Assembly: GCF_018221465.1 (NCBI RefSeq)
Contig: NZ_JAAIKR010000007.1
Location: 93,911 to 157,910, forward strand
Source of the DNA: Shewanella intestini
GTDB taxonomy: Bacteria; Pseudomonadota; Gammaproteobacteria; Enterobacterales; Shewanellaceae
Reading direction: 5' to 3'
DNA length: 64,000 nt
How positions within the stretch are numbered: position 1 is the stretch's first letter; each line of letters starts with the position of its first letter. The position numbers were made by a program, and so were the translations under genes. Below, one piece after another: positions 1 through 8,807 of the stretch. The notes beneath the pieces are model-generated. The model searched no databases and was not told the origin of the DNA. It was given only the letters and a program-made list of their open reading frames with translations.

Positions 1-2
1 CC

Positions 3-833
3 ACCGCTCTTTACATTGTTCCGACGCCGATCGGTAATTTAGATGATATCAGTACCAGAGCCATTGAGGTATTAAACCAAGTTAATTTGATAGCTTGTGA
101 AGATACCCGTCACAGTGGCAAATTATTGAGTCACTTTGGTATCGAAACCCGTAAAACGGCATTGCACGATCATAATGAGCGTGACCGAGCCAATTGGATT
201 GTGTCTCAGCTTAATGAAGGGCAATCGGTGGCGCTAATTTCAGATGCCGGTACGCCATTGATTTCAGACCCCGGTTACCATTTAGTGAACCATGTCCGCG
301 CGGCTGGCCACCGTGTTATTCCATTGCCCGGAGCGTGTGCTGCTATCACCGCGTTAAGTGGTTCAGGCTTACCCTCTGATCGTTTTTCATTTGAAGGTTT
401 CCTACCGGCTAAAGAAAAAGGCCGCGTTGATAAATTAACGGCATTAAAAGAAGATCCAAGAACACTGATATTTTATGAGTCGCCACACCGCATTATTCAC
501 AGTTTAACTTCTATTGTGGCGACCCTTGGTGGAGACCGTGAAATTGTAATGGCGCGTGAGCTAACGAAAACCTTTGAAACCTTTTTGTCTGGCACGGCAG
601 AGCAAGTGCTACAAAAGGTGGAAGCTGACCCTAATCAACAGCGCGGTGAAATTGTCATTATGTGTCATGGCTTTAGAACTGAAGCCACATTAGAGCTTTC
701 AACCGTGGTGATTAATACCTTAACGATTTTATGCCAAGAGCTACCACTGAAAAAAGCGGCCGCATTAACTGGGCAAATTTACGATATTAAAAAGAACACG
801 CTTTATAAGTACGGTTTAGAAATCGGTCTGTAA
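3..833 (+). CDS. rsmI: 16S rRNA (cytidine-1402 2'-O)-methyltransferase RsmI, 5' end cut by window
   Basis: RsmI transfers a methyl group from S-adenosylmethionine to the ribose of C1402 in 16S rRNA. The reading frame is open from base 3, so the start codon lies upstream of the window. The visible N-terminus reads [17 protein letters not shown], the conserved opening of the tetrapyrrole methylase fold. The SAM-site segment [18 protein letters not shown] and the YESPHRI motif follow. About 277 residues are present, close to the full family length, so only a few residues are missing. The gene ends 48 bases before rnpB; a similar rsmI/rnpB arrangement is found in other gammaproteobacteria. Identification is by recognised family motifs and is firm. 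Confidence 0.95.
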   Translation, partial: TALYIVPTPIGNLDDISTRAIEVLNQVNLIACEDTRHSGKLLSHFGIETRKTALHDHNERDRANWIVSQLNEGQSVALISDAGTPLISDPGYHLVNHVRAAGHRVIPLPGACAAITALSGSGLPSDRFSFEGFLPAKEKGRVDKLTALKEDPRTLIFYESPHRIIHSLTSIVATLGGDREIVMARELTKTFETFLSGTAEQVLQKVEADPNQQRGEIVIMCHGFRTEATLELSTVVINTLTILCQELPLKKAAALTGQIYDIKKNTLYKYGLEIGL

Positions 834-844
834 TCGATCTTTTA

Positions 845-874
845 TTGGTGTTTGTTGGTGCTTACCGTTATAAT
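845..874 (+). promoter_or_regulatory. rnpB promoter
   Basis: A perfect TATAAT (-10) lies at 869-874 with a TTGGTG -35-like element at 845-850, spacer 18. The bases after the -10 (CCGCGCC) form a GC-rich discriminator just before the mature RNase P RNA, as expected for a stable-RNA promoter. Confidence 0.75.
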
Positions 875-880
875 CCGCGC

Positions 881-1224
<344 letters not shown>

Positions 1225-1291
1225 ATTAAGTATGTGGTTGTTCTAACTTGTGTTTTAGCTTGTTATCCATTTTTGGAACACAGGTTGGTAC

Positions 1292-1969
1292 ATGAGTTGG
1301 AACAATGACTATCTTCAATTACGAAATAACATCTTTCATTTCCGCTACAGAATCCCCTATAGATTTCAGCAGTATCTTGGTCAGCAAGAGACAAAGAAGT
1401 CACTTGCTACAAATTCTTATTTCGAGGCTCTGTCAAAAGTCGCTAACAAAAAATTGCTTATTAAGAGAATTAACGCAATGAAACATCCCTCTCCAGCTTT
1501 ATCACAATTGTTTGCCGAATTAACTGATTACACAGCAATAGATGGACTTGAAGCGCATGAAAGACTACCTGAAGGTCGTTGGGCTCCAGTTTTTGATGTG
1601 ATGGATAGTGAGTTAAGGGATAGTTTAAAAAATGGTGGGGGAAGGTTTACTCCTTCTGATTACAACATCAAAACTCTACCTCCTTCAGACAGCACTGAAC
1701 TTCTTGATTATGAAAACCTAGCCTTACGCTTGATTCAAGCCATGGAGTCGAGGTTGCGAAATGGTCGATGTGTTGAGCATGACACATTACTCTGTCGAGC
1801 TAGGGAGCTTTTAAATACAAACACTAAGGAAGATAAGCTGTATTTATTAAGTGTAGCTTGGGAGGACTTCGTAGAATGGAAAACGAAGTCAAAAAGCCCA
1901 TGGTCTAAGGAGATTCTGAGGAGTAATAAAGCTACCTACCAGTTGATGTTAGCTAGATGGGGTCAATAG
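1292..1969 (+). pseudogene. Truncated tyrosine recombinase/integrase (N-terminal part only)
   Basis: The product opens MSWNNDYLQLRNNIFHFRYRIPYRFQQYLGQQETKKSLATN. This is the N-terminal arm typical of phage or genomic-island integrases (DUF6538-like: display, then FRxRIP, then a Kx3SLxT segment). It continues to the start of the SAM-like core-binding region (WEDFVEWKTKSKSPWSKEILRSNKATYQLML) and then stops at 225 residues. The whole catalytic domain, with its R-H-R-Y residues, is missing; family members usually run to about 400-500 residues. The break coincides with the IS110 transposase remnant on the other strand, so an insertion or deletion probably destroyed the gene. Its position about 70 bases after rnpB fits an element integrated at the rnpB 3' end; that is inference, as I found no second copy of the rnpB end. 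Confidence 0.75.
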
Positions 1970-2310
1970 CTTACTTTGAACTTTTGGCACTAGCCACATT
2001 ACACCATCTCTTTGCACCGAATTCAGCGTTACAACCCTCTTTCTAATACAGGCAATAATGGCCACTTTATTTGGTTTTCCGGCTGTGACTAAACGTTGGT
2101 AAGTTGCCTTGAAAACAGGATTTGACTGTATGGCTGACATCATTGCCATATACAAAACAGTCCTGACCTGATGCCGTCCACCTTGTATCTTTCTTTGGCC
2201 TTTGAAGTGACCACTTTCTTTATTCATTGGTGCAACACCAACTAATGAACTCGCTTCTTTATTATTAATTTATCCAAGTTCAGGTGTAACTGCAACCATC
2301 CCTTTGTGTA
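1949..2310 (-). pseudogene. IS110-family transposase, C-terminal remnant with in-frame stop
   Basis: On the minus strand the 92-residue open part reads MNKESGHFKGQRKIQGGRHQVR, then TVLYMAMMSAIQSNPVFKATYQRLVTAGKPNKVA. This is the C-terminal Transposase_20 region of IS110-type DEDD transposases (GGR..VR..LYMA....NP....Y..L...GK..KVA). Homology continues upstream in the same frame (VTPELG, stop, INNKEASSLVGVAPMNKESG): the family GVAP motif is present but a TAA interrupts it at about 2280. The 3' end is also wrong, because the final codons are read from the integrase sequence. The element is therefore truncated at both ends and inactive. Confidence 0.8.
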
Positions 2311-2315
2311 GAAAT

Positions 2316-2350
2316 AACAAAAGCGAAGTGATATCCACTTCGCTTTTGTT
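2316..2350. terminator. Perfect 15-bp hairpin, likely bidirectional terminator
   Basis: AACAAAAGCGAAGTG (2316-2330) pairs exactly with CACTTCGCTTTTGTT (2336-2350) around a five-base loop. It lies about 105 bases past the stop of the minus-strand porin gene and beyond the IS110 remnant, and can serve transcripts from either side. Confidence 0.7.
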
Positions 2351-2455
2351 GATAACGCGGATTAACCTTGTTACGTCAGCAAATGTTTGTTACGTGTTTC
2401 TGGTGCAAAACATTTGCTTAGCCGTAACCTAATCATTGAACGGAACGTTCAGTTA

Positions 2456-3583
2456 TTAGAAGTAGTATCCAAAGTTAATGTTTATGCGTTTATCCCAGTC
2501 GTCGCCTACTTCTGGTAGGCCAACATGGTCGTTGTTAGCCGTAGAGAAGGTCATATTTTTACCCATAACAAAGTCAACCATAGTGTAAGTTGGGCCTGCT
2601 GAAATCGCACAACCAGTAACGTTTTGCAAGCTATTATCGAAACTATCATCGCTGACATCTGGCGTCATAATACCAAAGTCGTTGTAGAACTTAAGGCTAC
2701 CCCATTTTGTTGGAATGGTTTTGGCAATGTTTAGGTTATATGCTTGACCTTTTGAAGCAATTTCGTACTGCCAGCTAACGACTGAAACACCGATTGTGTT
2801 TTCGTGCTCATTGTCGTCGTATTCATATTGCATTGCTTGTAGTTGTAAATTCCAACCTTGATAGCTGCTGTCTAAATGTAACGCTACTGCATAACGGTCG
2901 CCATTTTGTTCTAGGTTGCTGTTATAAATTTGTCCGTATTGTAATGACGCCCCAATTGTGGTTTCGCCGCCTTCATGTTCAAAAGTGTAGGTTTGGCGCG
3001 CGTTAAACTGATTTGTTTCTTCGTTGGCATAGTCATTACCGTTAATGGTGCCTGTGTAGATGTCAGTTGAATAACGTTTGTTTTCTTTAGGTCCGTACTC
3101 AGCACCCTTATAAAATGCGAGGTCGGTGTGCCAGCCGTTATTGTTATAAACCGCTTTAATACCGGTGTCATGATCATCTTCAAAACCAAGGTAATAAGGA
3201 ATACCAAACCAGTAGCTGTTTGATATGAAGTCGCGATTACCAAAAGGCACTTTGTTGATACCAAACTGTAATTGCCAATCAGGATTTAAATCATAGTAGG
3301 CATAACCGTATTTGATGTAATTAGTGCCAGATGTGAAACGGTATTCAGATGATAAGCCCCAGTTGCCGCGTTTACCGTCGAACTTGATTGCTGCCATGTC
3401 AAAGTATAAGTCACCCATCTTATCTTTGTTAACTTGATCATAGTCACGATAAGCGTAGTTAACACGCACTGCGCCGCCTAGCTTAATACCATCTTCAGTT
3501 TGTTCCGCTGCATGTGTTGTACCTGAAAGTAAGATTGCTGTAGTCACAAGTGACAACATAAATTTTGTATTTTTTTTCATCAT
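2456..3583 (-). CDS. Outer-membrane porin-like beta-barrel protein (paralogue A)
   Basis: A 375-residue protein with a signal peptide (MMKKNTKFMLSLVTTAILLSGTTHA) followed by a barrel rich in aromatic and polar alternation, ending in INFGYYF with a C-terminal phenylalanine as needed for BAM recognition. It is clearly paralogous to the protein encoded at 8808-10082: both have GGAVRVNY near the start, the YLGFEDDHD/YLGLEDDHD segment, a FYNDF/FYNDY strand, NVTG(C/M)A(I/V)SAG and the same C-terminal strand. It follows the flavoprotein/cytochrome pair on the same strand (58 bases after the cytochrome stop), so it may be the third gene of that operon and admit its substrate. The second ATG (3580) has better spacing from the AGGGA ribosome site. 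Between cytochrome and porin lie three and a half copies of TAGTTTT (3594-3617). Substrate unknown. Confidence 0.85.
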   Translation of the reverse strand: MMKKNTKFMLSLVTTAILLSGTTHAAEQTEDGIKLGGAVRVNYAYRDYDQVNKDKMGDLYFDMAAIKFDGKRGNWGLSSEYRFTSGTNYIKYGYAYYDLNPDWQLQFGINKVPFGNRDFISNSYWFGIPYYLGFEDDHDTGIKAVYNNNGWHTDLAFYKGAEYGPKENKRYSTDIYTGTINGNDYANEETNQFNARQTYTFEHEGGETTIGASLQYGQIYNSNLEQNGDRYAVALHLDSSYQGWNLQLQAMQYEYDDNEHENTIGVSVVSWQYEIASKGQAYNLNIAKTIPTKWGSLKFYNDFGIMTPDVSDDSFDNSLQNVTGCAISAGPTYTMVDFVMGKNMTFSTANNDHVGLPEVGDDWDKRININFGYYF

Positions 3584-3641
3584 TATTCCCTATTAGTTTT
3601 TAGTTTTTAGTTTTTAGGTTTTATACATTCTTTCGTCAAAA

Positions 3642-4010
3642 TCACATCTCTTTAAACCAAGTTCGGTGACACTCTGCACAAACCGGAGCTTGCTTCTTAT
3701 GCTCAGCGTGACACGCTAAACAACTTGCACCTTTATTGAAATGCAGCGACTTATGTGGATTAGCGGCTGGAATTGCCAGCTTGCTTTCATCGACTGGAAT
3801 ACTGTTGATATCACCATGGCATTCGACACAGGCTTTATCGGTAGCATTTTTCTTCCCCGAACCTTGGTGACATGTTTGGCAACCATCTTGGTAGATAAAC
3901 TCGTGGTTTGACCGCCCTTGAGTGTTGCCTTTTATATGGATTAAATCGCCAGCCATAACGGTGCCAGATACTGAAATGCTAAGTAGTATGCTTAGTAATA
4001 ACTTGTTCAT
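3642..4010 (-). CDS. Periplasmic tetrahaem cytochrome c, electron donor subunit of a split flavocytochrome c
   Basis: Starting at 4010, the 122-residue product has a Sec signal peptide (MNKLLLSILLSISVSGTVMA) and four haem-binding CxxCH motifs: CQTCH, CVECH, CLACH and CAECH. Further histidines suit bis-His ligation. Size and motif spacing match the tetrahaem domain of Shewanella flavocytochrome c fumarate reductase and the small cytochrome subunits of two-component reductases. The upstream flavoprotein stop and this start share an A (TAATG), so the two are translationally coupled; the longer frame reading further upstream is overlap with the flavoprotein gene. It should pass electrons from a quinol dehydrogenase such as CymA to the FAD subunit; this last step is inference. 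Confidence 0.9.
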   Translation of the reverse strand: MNKLLLSILLSISVSGTVMAGDLIHIKGNTQGRSNHEFIYQDGCQTCHQGSGKKNATDKACVECHGDINSIPVDESKLAIPAANPHKSLHFNKGASCLACHAEHKKQAPVCAECHRTWFKEM

Positions 4011-5533
4011 TACACGGCTCCTTGAATGTCTGCTTTGATGGTTTCTGCTACGACGATGCCCATAGTTAGGCATTCTAGGCATGAGGTTGAGCTCAAACGA
4101 GCCTCACCGTGGATGCCGCCTGTTGCTTCGCCGATAGCGTAAAGGTTTTGAATGGGTGCCATTGAGCGACCGTCAATAGCGCGAGCATCTAAATCGGTTT
4201 TTAGTCCCCCCATGCAGTAGTGCACTTTGGGCCAAATACGCGACACAACAAACGGACCTGTTAGTACTTCTGCGGTATCCATTTTGCGGTTAAATAGCGG
4301 ATCTTTGCGGTTTTTAACGTGCTGGTTGAATTCAGCCACGCTGCGTTTAAGTTCAGCGGCAGGAATATTGAATTTAGCTGCAAGTTCATCTAATGAATCA
4401 ACTTTCCAAGCCATTTTATCACGTAGAGCGCGGACGACACGGTCATCTTTGGCGTATTTGTCATGGTTGAAGAACACCACGGGGTAAGCGGGACTGTTAT
4501 CAGCATAACGGTTTTTCATAATGGCTTCAGAGCAAGTCTTACGATCGGCACGCTCATCCATAAAACGTTTACCGTTGAGGACACTAATTGCGACACCTCG
4601 GTGCCAGCCAATAGATAATAATGCGTTTGACCAACCAAAACCGCCTTCATCAGGAGAACCCCAGTGGCCTGTTTGGATAAGGTTCATGTGAACAGGCAAT
4701 GCGCCGTGAGCCATCGCGGTTAGGGTTACTTCACCTGTTGCGCCGAGTGCGTTAGTACAATCGAGTGTTGGATCTAGAGAAGGGTCAACGGCTGCGCGTA
4801 ATGCCATGTTGCGAGCAAAGCCACCGTTAGCAAGTACAACGGCTTTGTTCGCTTTAATAAAAATAGTACTACCGGTGGTGAGATCTGGAAAACGGTAGTT
4901 TTTACGGACTTTCACTCCAATAATTTTTTGGCCGTCCATAATGAAATCTTCGATATAGTGCTGTAGACGGTAATCAATACCTTCTTTTACGCCTGCTTCA
5001 TACAGCTTGGTGGTAATATCGCCACCAGTACCATGTTGAGTTCGCATAGCACGCGCTTTATTGTGACCACCCACTTGGATGTTAAAGCCTTCACGAAATT
5101 TAACGCCAGTATTAATACACAGATGGTATGCATCTAAAGCGCGGTTAGCGATAACCCGCAATGCCGCATCATTTTGCATGCCACGGCCAGATTTAATTTG
5201 GTCTTTGACTAACTCTTCTGGAGAGTCGTCATTGATGCCTTGTGCGAGCTGAATTGGATTTTTAGGGATAGCTAACCAGCCCCCATTGACGGCAGAGTTA
5301 CCGCCAATGACTAACATTTTTTCTAAAACAAGTACTGAACCTAGATTTTGACGCTTCGCATTTAGCGCTGCAGAAAGACCAGCAAAGCCAGATCCTACAA
5401 TTATCACGTCAGCGTTTTCATCCCAGTGGATTTCTCCACATGTTTTTGCCTGCACTGTACCAGGCAGTGTTGCTGCTAAGCTACCCACAGCAGCGCCAGC
5501 CGTTAATTTTAAAAAATTTCTTCTATCTTGCAT
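4010..5533 (-). CDS. Tat-exported FAD reductase of the fumarate/acrylate/urocanate reductase family (flavoprotein subunit)
   Basis: The ATG at 5533 follows a GAGGA ribosome site and starts a Tat signal (QDRRNFLKLTAGAAVGSLAATL). The 507-residue protein has the FAD-binding VIIVGSGFAGLSAALNAK, then the fumarate-reductase fold. Active-site residues seen by comparison with flavocytochrome c fumarate reductase: the proton-delivery arginine in FMDERADRKTCSEA, the histidine in KVHYCMGGL, and the arginine in GGIHGEARLSSTS. The usual substrate histidine region reads IQTGHWGSPDEGG and differs from true fumarate reductases. The separate, coupled cytochrome gene matches two-subunit enzymes such as acrylate reductase ArdAB or methacrylate reductase, not single-chain FccA. 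The substrate cannot be fixed from sequence; a 2-enoate is my best guess. Confidence 0.85.
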   Translation of the reverse strand: MQDRRNFLKLTAGAAVGSLAATLPGTVQAKTCGEIHWDENADVIIVGSGFAGLSAALNAKRQNLGSVLVLEKMLVIGGNSAVNGGWLAIPKNPIQLAQGINDDSPEELVKDQIKSGRGMQNDAALRVIANRALDAYHLCINTGVKFREGFNIQVGGHNKARAMRTQHGTGGDITTKLYEAGVKEGIDYRLQHYIEDFIMDGQKIIGVKVRKNYRFPDLTTGSTIFIKANKAVVLANGGFARNMALRAAVDPSLDPTLDCTNALGATGEVTLTAMAHGALPVHMNLIQTGHWGSPDEGGFGWSNALLSIGWHRGVAISVLNGKRFMDERADRKTCSEAIMKNRYADNSPAYPVVFFNHDKYAKDDRVVRALRDKMAWKVDSLDELAAKFNIPAAELKRSVAEFNQHVKNRKDPLFNRKMDTAEVLTGPFVVSRIWPKVHYCMGGLKTDLDARAIDGRSMAPIQNLYAIGEATGGIHGEARLSSTSCLECLTMGIVVAETIKADIQGAV

Positions 5534-5621
5534 TTTATTGTCCTCGAAATAGGCATGAGGTAAATGTAAACGCAAGTTGGGTGGGTAAAGGTGAACTAAG
5601 TCACGGCCTTTTTTCACTGAC

Positions 5622-5655
5622 AAATTTATTCGTGAGTGACATCTCGAATAAATTT
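5622..5655. promoter_or_regulatory. Operator-like inverted repeat upstream of the flavoprotein gene
   Basis: AAATTTATTCG (5622-5632) and CGAATAAATTT (5645-5655) form a perfect 11-bp inverted repeat with a 12-base spacer. It lies 89 bases before the flavoprotein ATG, between it and the divergent TetR gene. A closely similar element of the same core length (26 nt, 20 matches) is found at 7428-7453 upstream of the cupin gene. It may bind the neighbouring TetR protein; a leader hairpin is the alternative. The rest of 5534-5871 shows no further clear site. Confidence 0.6.
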
Positions 5656-5871
5656 TCTCTGTTAATGATGTACTAAGTGGGGTGTGAAAATGTGAACAAA
5701 TTTAGAGTGGCGATCTCAGTTGTTTTGGTAATGTTGGTATGACGTAACTCACAAACCTTGGTAACAAAGGGATATTAACGTGAACTGAATCTCGATTAAT
5801 AAAGCACTATCTGTAATTCATCATTGTTAAAAGTACATAATTGCGCTTATTAAAAATGTTGGCTGTTATAA

Positions 5872-6645
5872 ATGAAATGTCCCACAGAAACCCTGCCTAT
5901 GATTCGTTGCAATCAAATACTTGATGCGGCGGAGCAACTTATTCAGTCGCAGGGGATTGTATCGTTCAAATTTTCTCAATTAGCAAAAGACGTCGGCTGT
6001 TCTACTGGCACGTTATACAAATTTTTCGAACGTAAAGAAGATATACTTGTTTGCTTGTTTCTACGCAGTGCGACTTTTAATCACTTGCCAATATTTATTG
6101 ATAAATTTCCAGATTTAACTGCGCAAGAAAAAGTTCTGTTACCCATTTTATTTACATTTGAAACAATTAAACGCAGTAAAAGCTTTTTTACACTGCGTTC
6201 AGTATCGGTAAATACCATGGTTTGGCAATTAGCCAGTGATGAAAAAGTGGAACGCTTTAAAAAACGGATTAATGCATTTTGGGGTTGGTTTACTCAATCA
6301 CTTAATGAGGCTGTTGCAAAAGGGGAGTTAGACGCCACTTCGCGAGAAGTGAAAGAGTTGGTTCAGGGGATTATTTTTTATCTAACGGGGTCATTAACGC
6401 AATTTGAAAGTCAGTTGATTGAGCCGGAATATTTATCTCATCGCCGTGAGACTTGTTATCGTCATTTGGCAAAATTAATGGGTCAGTATAAGTGGGCTAA
6501 GCCTATTACTCCTGAGCTGTTTGAGTTGCTTGAGCAAAGAAGTTCGAATTTCTTTGATAAACACTATCGTGACCATATAAGCTGCGACGTTTGTAGTGCC
6601 ATGAAATGTGACACGGTTGATACCCACAGCCCTTGTTTACGCTAA
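5872..6645 (+). CDS. TetR/AcrR-family transcriptional regulator
   Basis: The 257-residue protein begins with a typical TetR helix-turn-helix: ILDAAEQLIQSQGIVSFKFSQLAKDVGCSTGTLYKFFERKEDIL at residues 16-59. The ligand-binding C-terminal part is helical and does not reveal its ligand. The last 25 residues carry a cysteine-rich tail (CDVCSAMKC plus a fourth Cys near the end), which is unusual for TetR proteins and could sense redox state or metal. The gene is divergent from the flavoprotein/cytochrome operon, the standard arrangement for a local regulator. No strong ribosome site precedes either the first ATG or the alternative at 5899, so the start is uncertain. Confidence 0.85.
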   Translation: MKCPTETLPMIRCNQILDAAEQLIQSQGIVSFKFSQLAKDVGCSTGTLYKFFERKEDILVCLFLRSATFNHLPIFIDKFPDLTAQEKVLLPILFTFETIKRSKSFFTLRSVSVNTMVWQLASDEKVERFKKRINAFWGWFTQSLNEAVAKGELDATSREVKELVQGIIFYLTGSLTQFESQLIEPEYLSHRRETCYRHLAKLMGQYKWAKPITPELFELLEQRSSNFFDKHYRDHISCDVCSAMKCDTVDTHSPCLR

Positions 6646-7426
6646 AACCGCTTTTAATCTAAGATGTATATTAGTTAACAAAAGTTGCAGTAGTTCTGGC
6701 ACCATGCCAATTGAAATGAAAAACATATGTTTAGCGTTAAACAAGCCATCTGCACAATGCAGCAACGCTGCGCATGCGGCTTTTTTTGACCGTTGACTCA
6801 CACTCACTCCGATTTATCCGCAACCCAAAAATCTTAACGCTGTGCCCCTGGGTATCAGGGCGGCCATAGTGCGCGTTGTTCAACATGACTTAATACCGTG
6901 AGTTGTTGGCTTTTCTCTGTGGTTTTAGCGCCACAGGTTAGCTTGCCAGCGAAATGACGACCGTACGAGACTCCTTAAGCGGACAGCGATAACCAGTGTA
7001 AACATCCGCCGGTTCATTAGGCTGATGTTGTCTTATATCGCTGGCACGATACCAATCTCTTTTACCCTTAAGCGGGCATGACTGGCATTGGGAGCCTAAG
7101 TGACTATGTTGGGAGTCAAAGGGACTATGCTGGTTGCCTCACCAACCAACTTACTCTGGTGCAGGACGTAAAACGAAGTATGACACCTGCGTTGTAACCC
7201 GTGTCTTTGAAAATACTTCTATGCAATAGATGCAATAAAAACAGTCCCTCATTTAGATGAAAGTGAAAGGGGTGATAAACACGATAAAAATGGCGTATTT
7301 GAACCGGTATTTTACGCACAACCAGACAGGTTAATTTTTGGGTGGTGAATTTATGCTTCGCGCTCAATAAGGTGGTTTTTTTCTTTTAAAAGCGTAAAGC
7401 AAGATAAATATCATTGTTATAAAAAG
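6646..7426. other. Gap without intact gene; possible degenerate coding sequence
   Basis: No intact gene is convincing here. On the minus strand between about 7105 and 6850 two adjacent frames look like decayed protein sequence: one with CPLKGKRDWYRASDIRQHQP and YTGYRCPLKES, then, one frame over, SYGRHFAGKLTCGAKTTEKS continuing to a stop. This suggests a frameshifted gene fragment I cannot name. A weak terminator (GC-rich stem then seven T, about 6762-6788) follows the TetR gene. Confidence 0.35.
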
Positions 7427-7454
7427 ATTATTCGCGACTAAGCTCGCGAATAAT
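7427..7454. promoter_or_regulatory. Second copy of the operator-like inverted repeat, upstream of the cupin gene
   Basis: ATTATTCGCGA (7427-7437) pairs exactly with TCGCGAATAAT (7444-7454) around CTAAGC. The 26-nt core (7428-7453) shares both TTATTCG and CGAATAA arms and the same total length with the element at 5626-5651. It is 131 bases before the cupin ATG. A run of T follows, so a terminator role is an alternative, but the match to the other copy argues for a shared operator. Confidence 0.6.
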
Positions 7455-7584
7455 TTTACTGGTAAAACTGCTGCGTGATCTAATTCAACTTTACAACGTC
7501 ATTATCGCTTTATTGTTACTTCAAGCCCGTTAAAACGAGCACAATATCGCAGGTTAGGCTGCGCCAATTAAAAATAGGATAAGA

Positions 7585-8334
7585 ATGATGAAACTAAAAA
7601 CGATAGTCGGTCTTGCTGCATTAGCGTCTACCGCCGCTGTTGCTCAACAACCAGAGTACCAGTACGACCATGCACAACTTCCATATCAGCAAATGACACC
7701 TATCCCTGCGGACAGTTCACCATATGCACCACAAGATACGATGCCTGAACCGTGTGCTAACCCAGAAGTTGAAGCTTATATTGCTGATTGGCAAGCAGGT
7801 AAAATTGACTTTACAACGATTAAGTCAAACACCAGTATTCCAGCTACTCAACAGTTTTGTAAATCACTTGATGACAACGGTAACATTTCAGAAATTGCAG
7901 ACTGTGACAAGTCTAAATCACCAGTTGGTTACATTTGGAAAGAATTATCTGACAGCCCAATTGTGATTGGTATTACCGATGGCGGTAAGTCAGATCATGA
8001 GCCACACTTCCACGGCCAACCAGAATGTTATTTCGTCACAAACGGTGAAACCAAAACATTGGCACAAAACAAGTTCCAAACAATATCTAAAGGTCAATAC
8101 TTCTACATTCCAGGTGCGACACTTCATAATACGCCAATCTTAAGTGACAAAGGCTTCGGTGTACTTTACTGGTATCCACACAATGCTCACTTTGACGGCT
8201 TTAAGTACTACTGGCGCAAAGATGTGAAAAACCTACGTGTCGCTGAAGAAGCATTCGACCGACTCAATAAAATCCGTAAACGCGACCTAAACTTAGGCCC
8301 ATATGGTACAAACGAAGCTTTCTTCAAAAAGTAA
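7585..8334 (+). CDS. Periplasmic cupin-fold protein, possible lyase
   Basis: A 249-residue protein with a Sec signal peptide (MMKLKTIVGLAALASTAAVAQQ) and an AGGA ribosome site five bases before the ATG. A single cupin domain sits in the C-terminal half: motif 1 is HEPHFHGQPECYFVTNGE (HxH, three residues, E, x, Y) and motif 2 is GQYFYIPGATLHNTPI with the third metal histidine. The H-x3-E-x-Y spacing also occurs in cupin DMSP lyases (DddQ type), but many other cupins resemble it, and the protein lacks the length of the periplasmic lyase DddY. A conserved-looking tail (VLYWYPHNAHFDGFKYYWRKD) follows. Four cysteines in the mature part could form disulphides. Its position beside a split enoate-reductase-like flavocytochrome, sharing an operator-like repeat, suggests it makes or processes that enzyme's substrate. 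That is inference. Confidence 0.75.
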   Translation: MMKLKTIVGLAALASTAAVAQQPEYQYDHAQLPYQQMTPIPADSSPYAPQDTMPEPCANPEVEAYIADWQAGKIDFTTIKSNTSIPATQQFCKSLDDNGNISEIADCDKSKSPVGYIWKELSDSPIVIGITDGGKSDHEPHFHGQPECYFVTNGETKTLAQNKFQTISKGQYFYIPGATLHNTPILSDKGFGVLYWYPHNAHFDGFKYYWRKDVKNLRVAEEAFDRLNKIRKRDLNLGPYGTNEAFFKK

Positions 8335-8371
8335 ACGATAAACCTCTTCATCAAATATAAACCTTAATACC

Positions 8372-8394
8372 AAAGGGCCCGCAAGGGCCCTTTT
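8372..8394 (+). terminator. Terminator after the cupin gene
   Basis: AAAGGGCCC, loop GCAA, GGGCCCTTTT: a GC-rich nine-base stem with T run, 37 bases past the cupin stop. Confidence 0.85.
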
Positions 8395-8716
8395 AAGTGT
8401 TATTGCTGCTTCACACCTCATTTCTCTACTTAGTACAAAATCTGAAATAAACCAACGTGTCAAACGTGAATATCATCCAAGCGTTATGGCTTTGCTGGTC
8501 AATATTTCCTCCCTTATTTAGGGACATATTCCATTTGTCTTTTGAAATGACATTAATCACATGGTAAGCCCCTCATCCAGTGAGGCGGAGTTTTATATCG
8601 AGTCGTAACGCAAGCTTTTCTAAGACGCTTTGTAAAAATAAACCTTAAAAAATTAGTAAAAATAGGCGCTTACTATTTGTTGGCTAAGTTGACTTATTGG
8701 CCTGCTTACTTAATAA

Positions 8717-8758
8717 ATCAACCAGCCCGTTTACCGGAAGGTAAACGGGCTGGTTGAT
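8717..8758. terminator. 19-bp perfect hairpin between convergent cupin and porin genes
   Basis: The arms 8717-8735 and 8740-8758 are exactly complementary over 19 bp around a GGAA tetraloop; the stem centre is CAGCCCGTTTACC. It lies 50 bases past the stop of the minus-strand porin. There is no good T tract, so it may act as an mRNA 3' stabiliser as well as a terminator. The stretch 8395-8716 holds nothing else I can recognise. Confidence 0.65.
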
Positions 8759-8807
8759 GTACATTGAATGCACTGTAAAAAGAGATGATTGTTAGTAAAA
8801 GACAGGG

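Noticed and set aside
4010-5533. Calling the flavoprotein fumarate reductase FccA
   Set aside because: The cytochrome is a separate gene and the substrate-site region (IQTGHWGSPDE) differs from FccA.
7125-7367. 80-residue minus-strand frame before the cupin gene
   Set aside because: No sign of a real start or recognisable sequence; lies in a decayed region.
7585-8334. Naming the cupin DddL, DddQ or DddY
   Set aside because: Only the short metal-site pattern fits, which many cupins share; length and remaining sequence do not support a firm name.
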